The translations under genes and the position numbers were made by a program. The notes beneath the pieces were generated by a model. The model was given only the letters and a program-made list of their open reading frames with translations. It did not search any database and was not told where the DNA came from. Shown here one piece after another: positions 5,595 to 5,599 of a stretch of DNA of 5,599 nt. Each line of letters begins with the position of its first letter. The first letter of the stretch is position 1. This DNA comes from UBA1425 sp051881715 (GTDB lineage Bacteria; Bacillota; Clostridia; Oscillospirales; Acutalibacteraceae): positions 1-5,599 of the forward strand of contig JBJEQK010000199.1 of assembly GCA_051881715.1 (NCBI GenBank), in the 5' to 3' direction.

Positions 5595-5599
5595 CAACC

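Overview
The window reads as a compact stretch of a Gram-positive chromosome, most likely a gut-type Clostridia relative (Oscillospiraceae/Ruminococcaceae-like). This is an inference from strong AGGAGG-type ribosome binding sites, sigma-A promoters with 17-nt spacers and TG-extended -10 boxes, hairpin-plus-T-tract terminators, an InlB-type repeat surface protein and a cytoplasmic GH78 rhamnosidase. All supported genes lie on the minus strand, so transcription runs from high to low coordinates. There is no sign of a phage, an insertion sequence, a CRISPR array, a tRNA or an rRNA.

From right to left there are three transcription units. (1) About 5594-5311: two tandem, paralogous 23-residue hydrophobic peptides (5456-5527 and 5349-5420). 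Each has its own Shine-Dalgarno sequence, and a hairpin terminator closes the unit. (2) About 5309-3760: a near-consensus promoter starts 1 nt after that terminator's T-tract and drives a 476-residue exported or membrane-anchored protein. This has an N-terminal hydrophobic segment, a Q/T/P-rich linker, four divergent InlB B-type repeats and a Thr-rich tail, and is followed by its own terminator. (3) About 3744-73: a promoter drives a 730-residue GH78 alpha-L-rhamnosidase and, 28 nt downstream, a 448-residue polytopic membrane protein of unrecognised family. A strong terminator closes this unit.

The third unit is probably functional in sugar use: the rhamnosidase has no signal peptide, so it should act on rhamnosylated compounds inside the cell, and the membrane protein may handle the substrate or product (inference only). 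The repeat protein is probably displayed outside the cell. The two micropeptides are the least explained and most interesting element. They are far below normal gene-caller length limits, yet they share 17 of 23 residues while most differences between them are silent or conservative, and they form their own unit. Their function cannot be told from sequence. A single-pass small membrane protein family, possibly of the type I toxin or regulatory micropeptide kind, is a hypothesis only.
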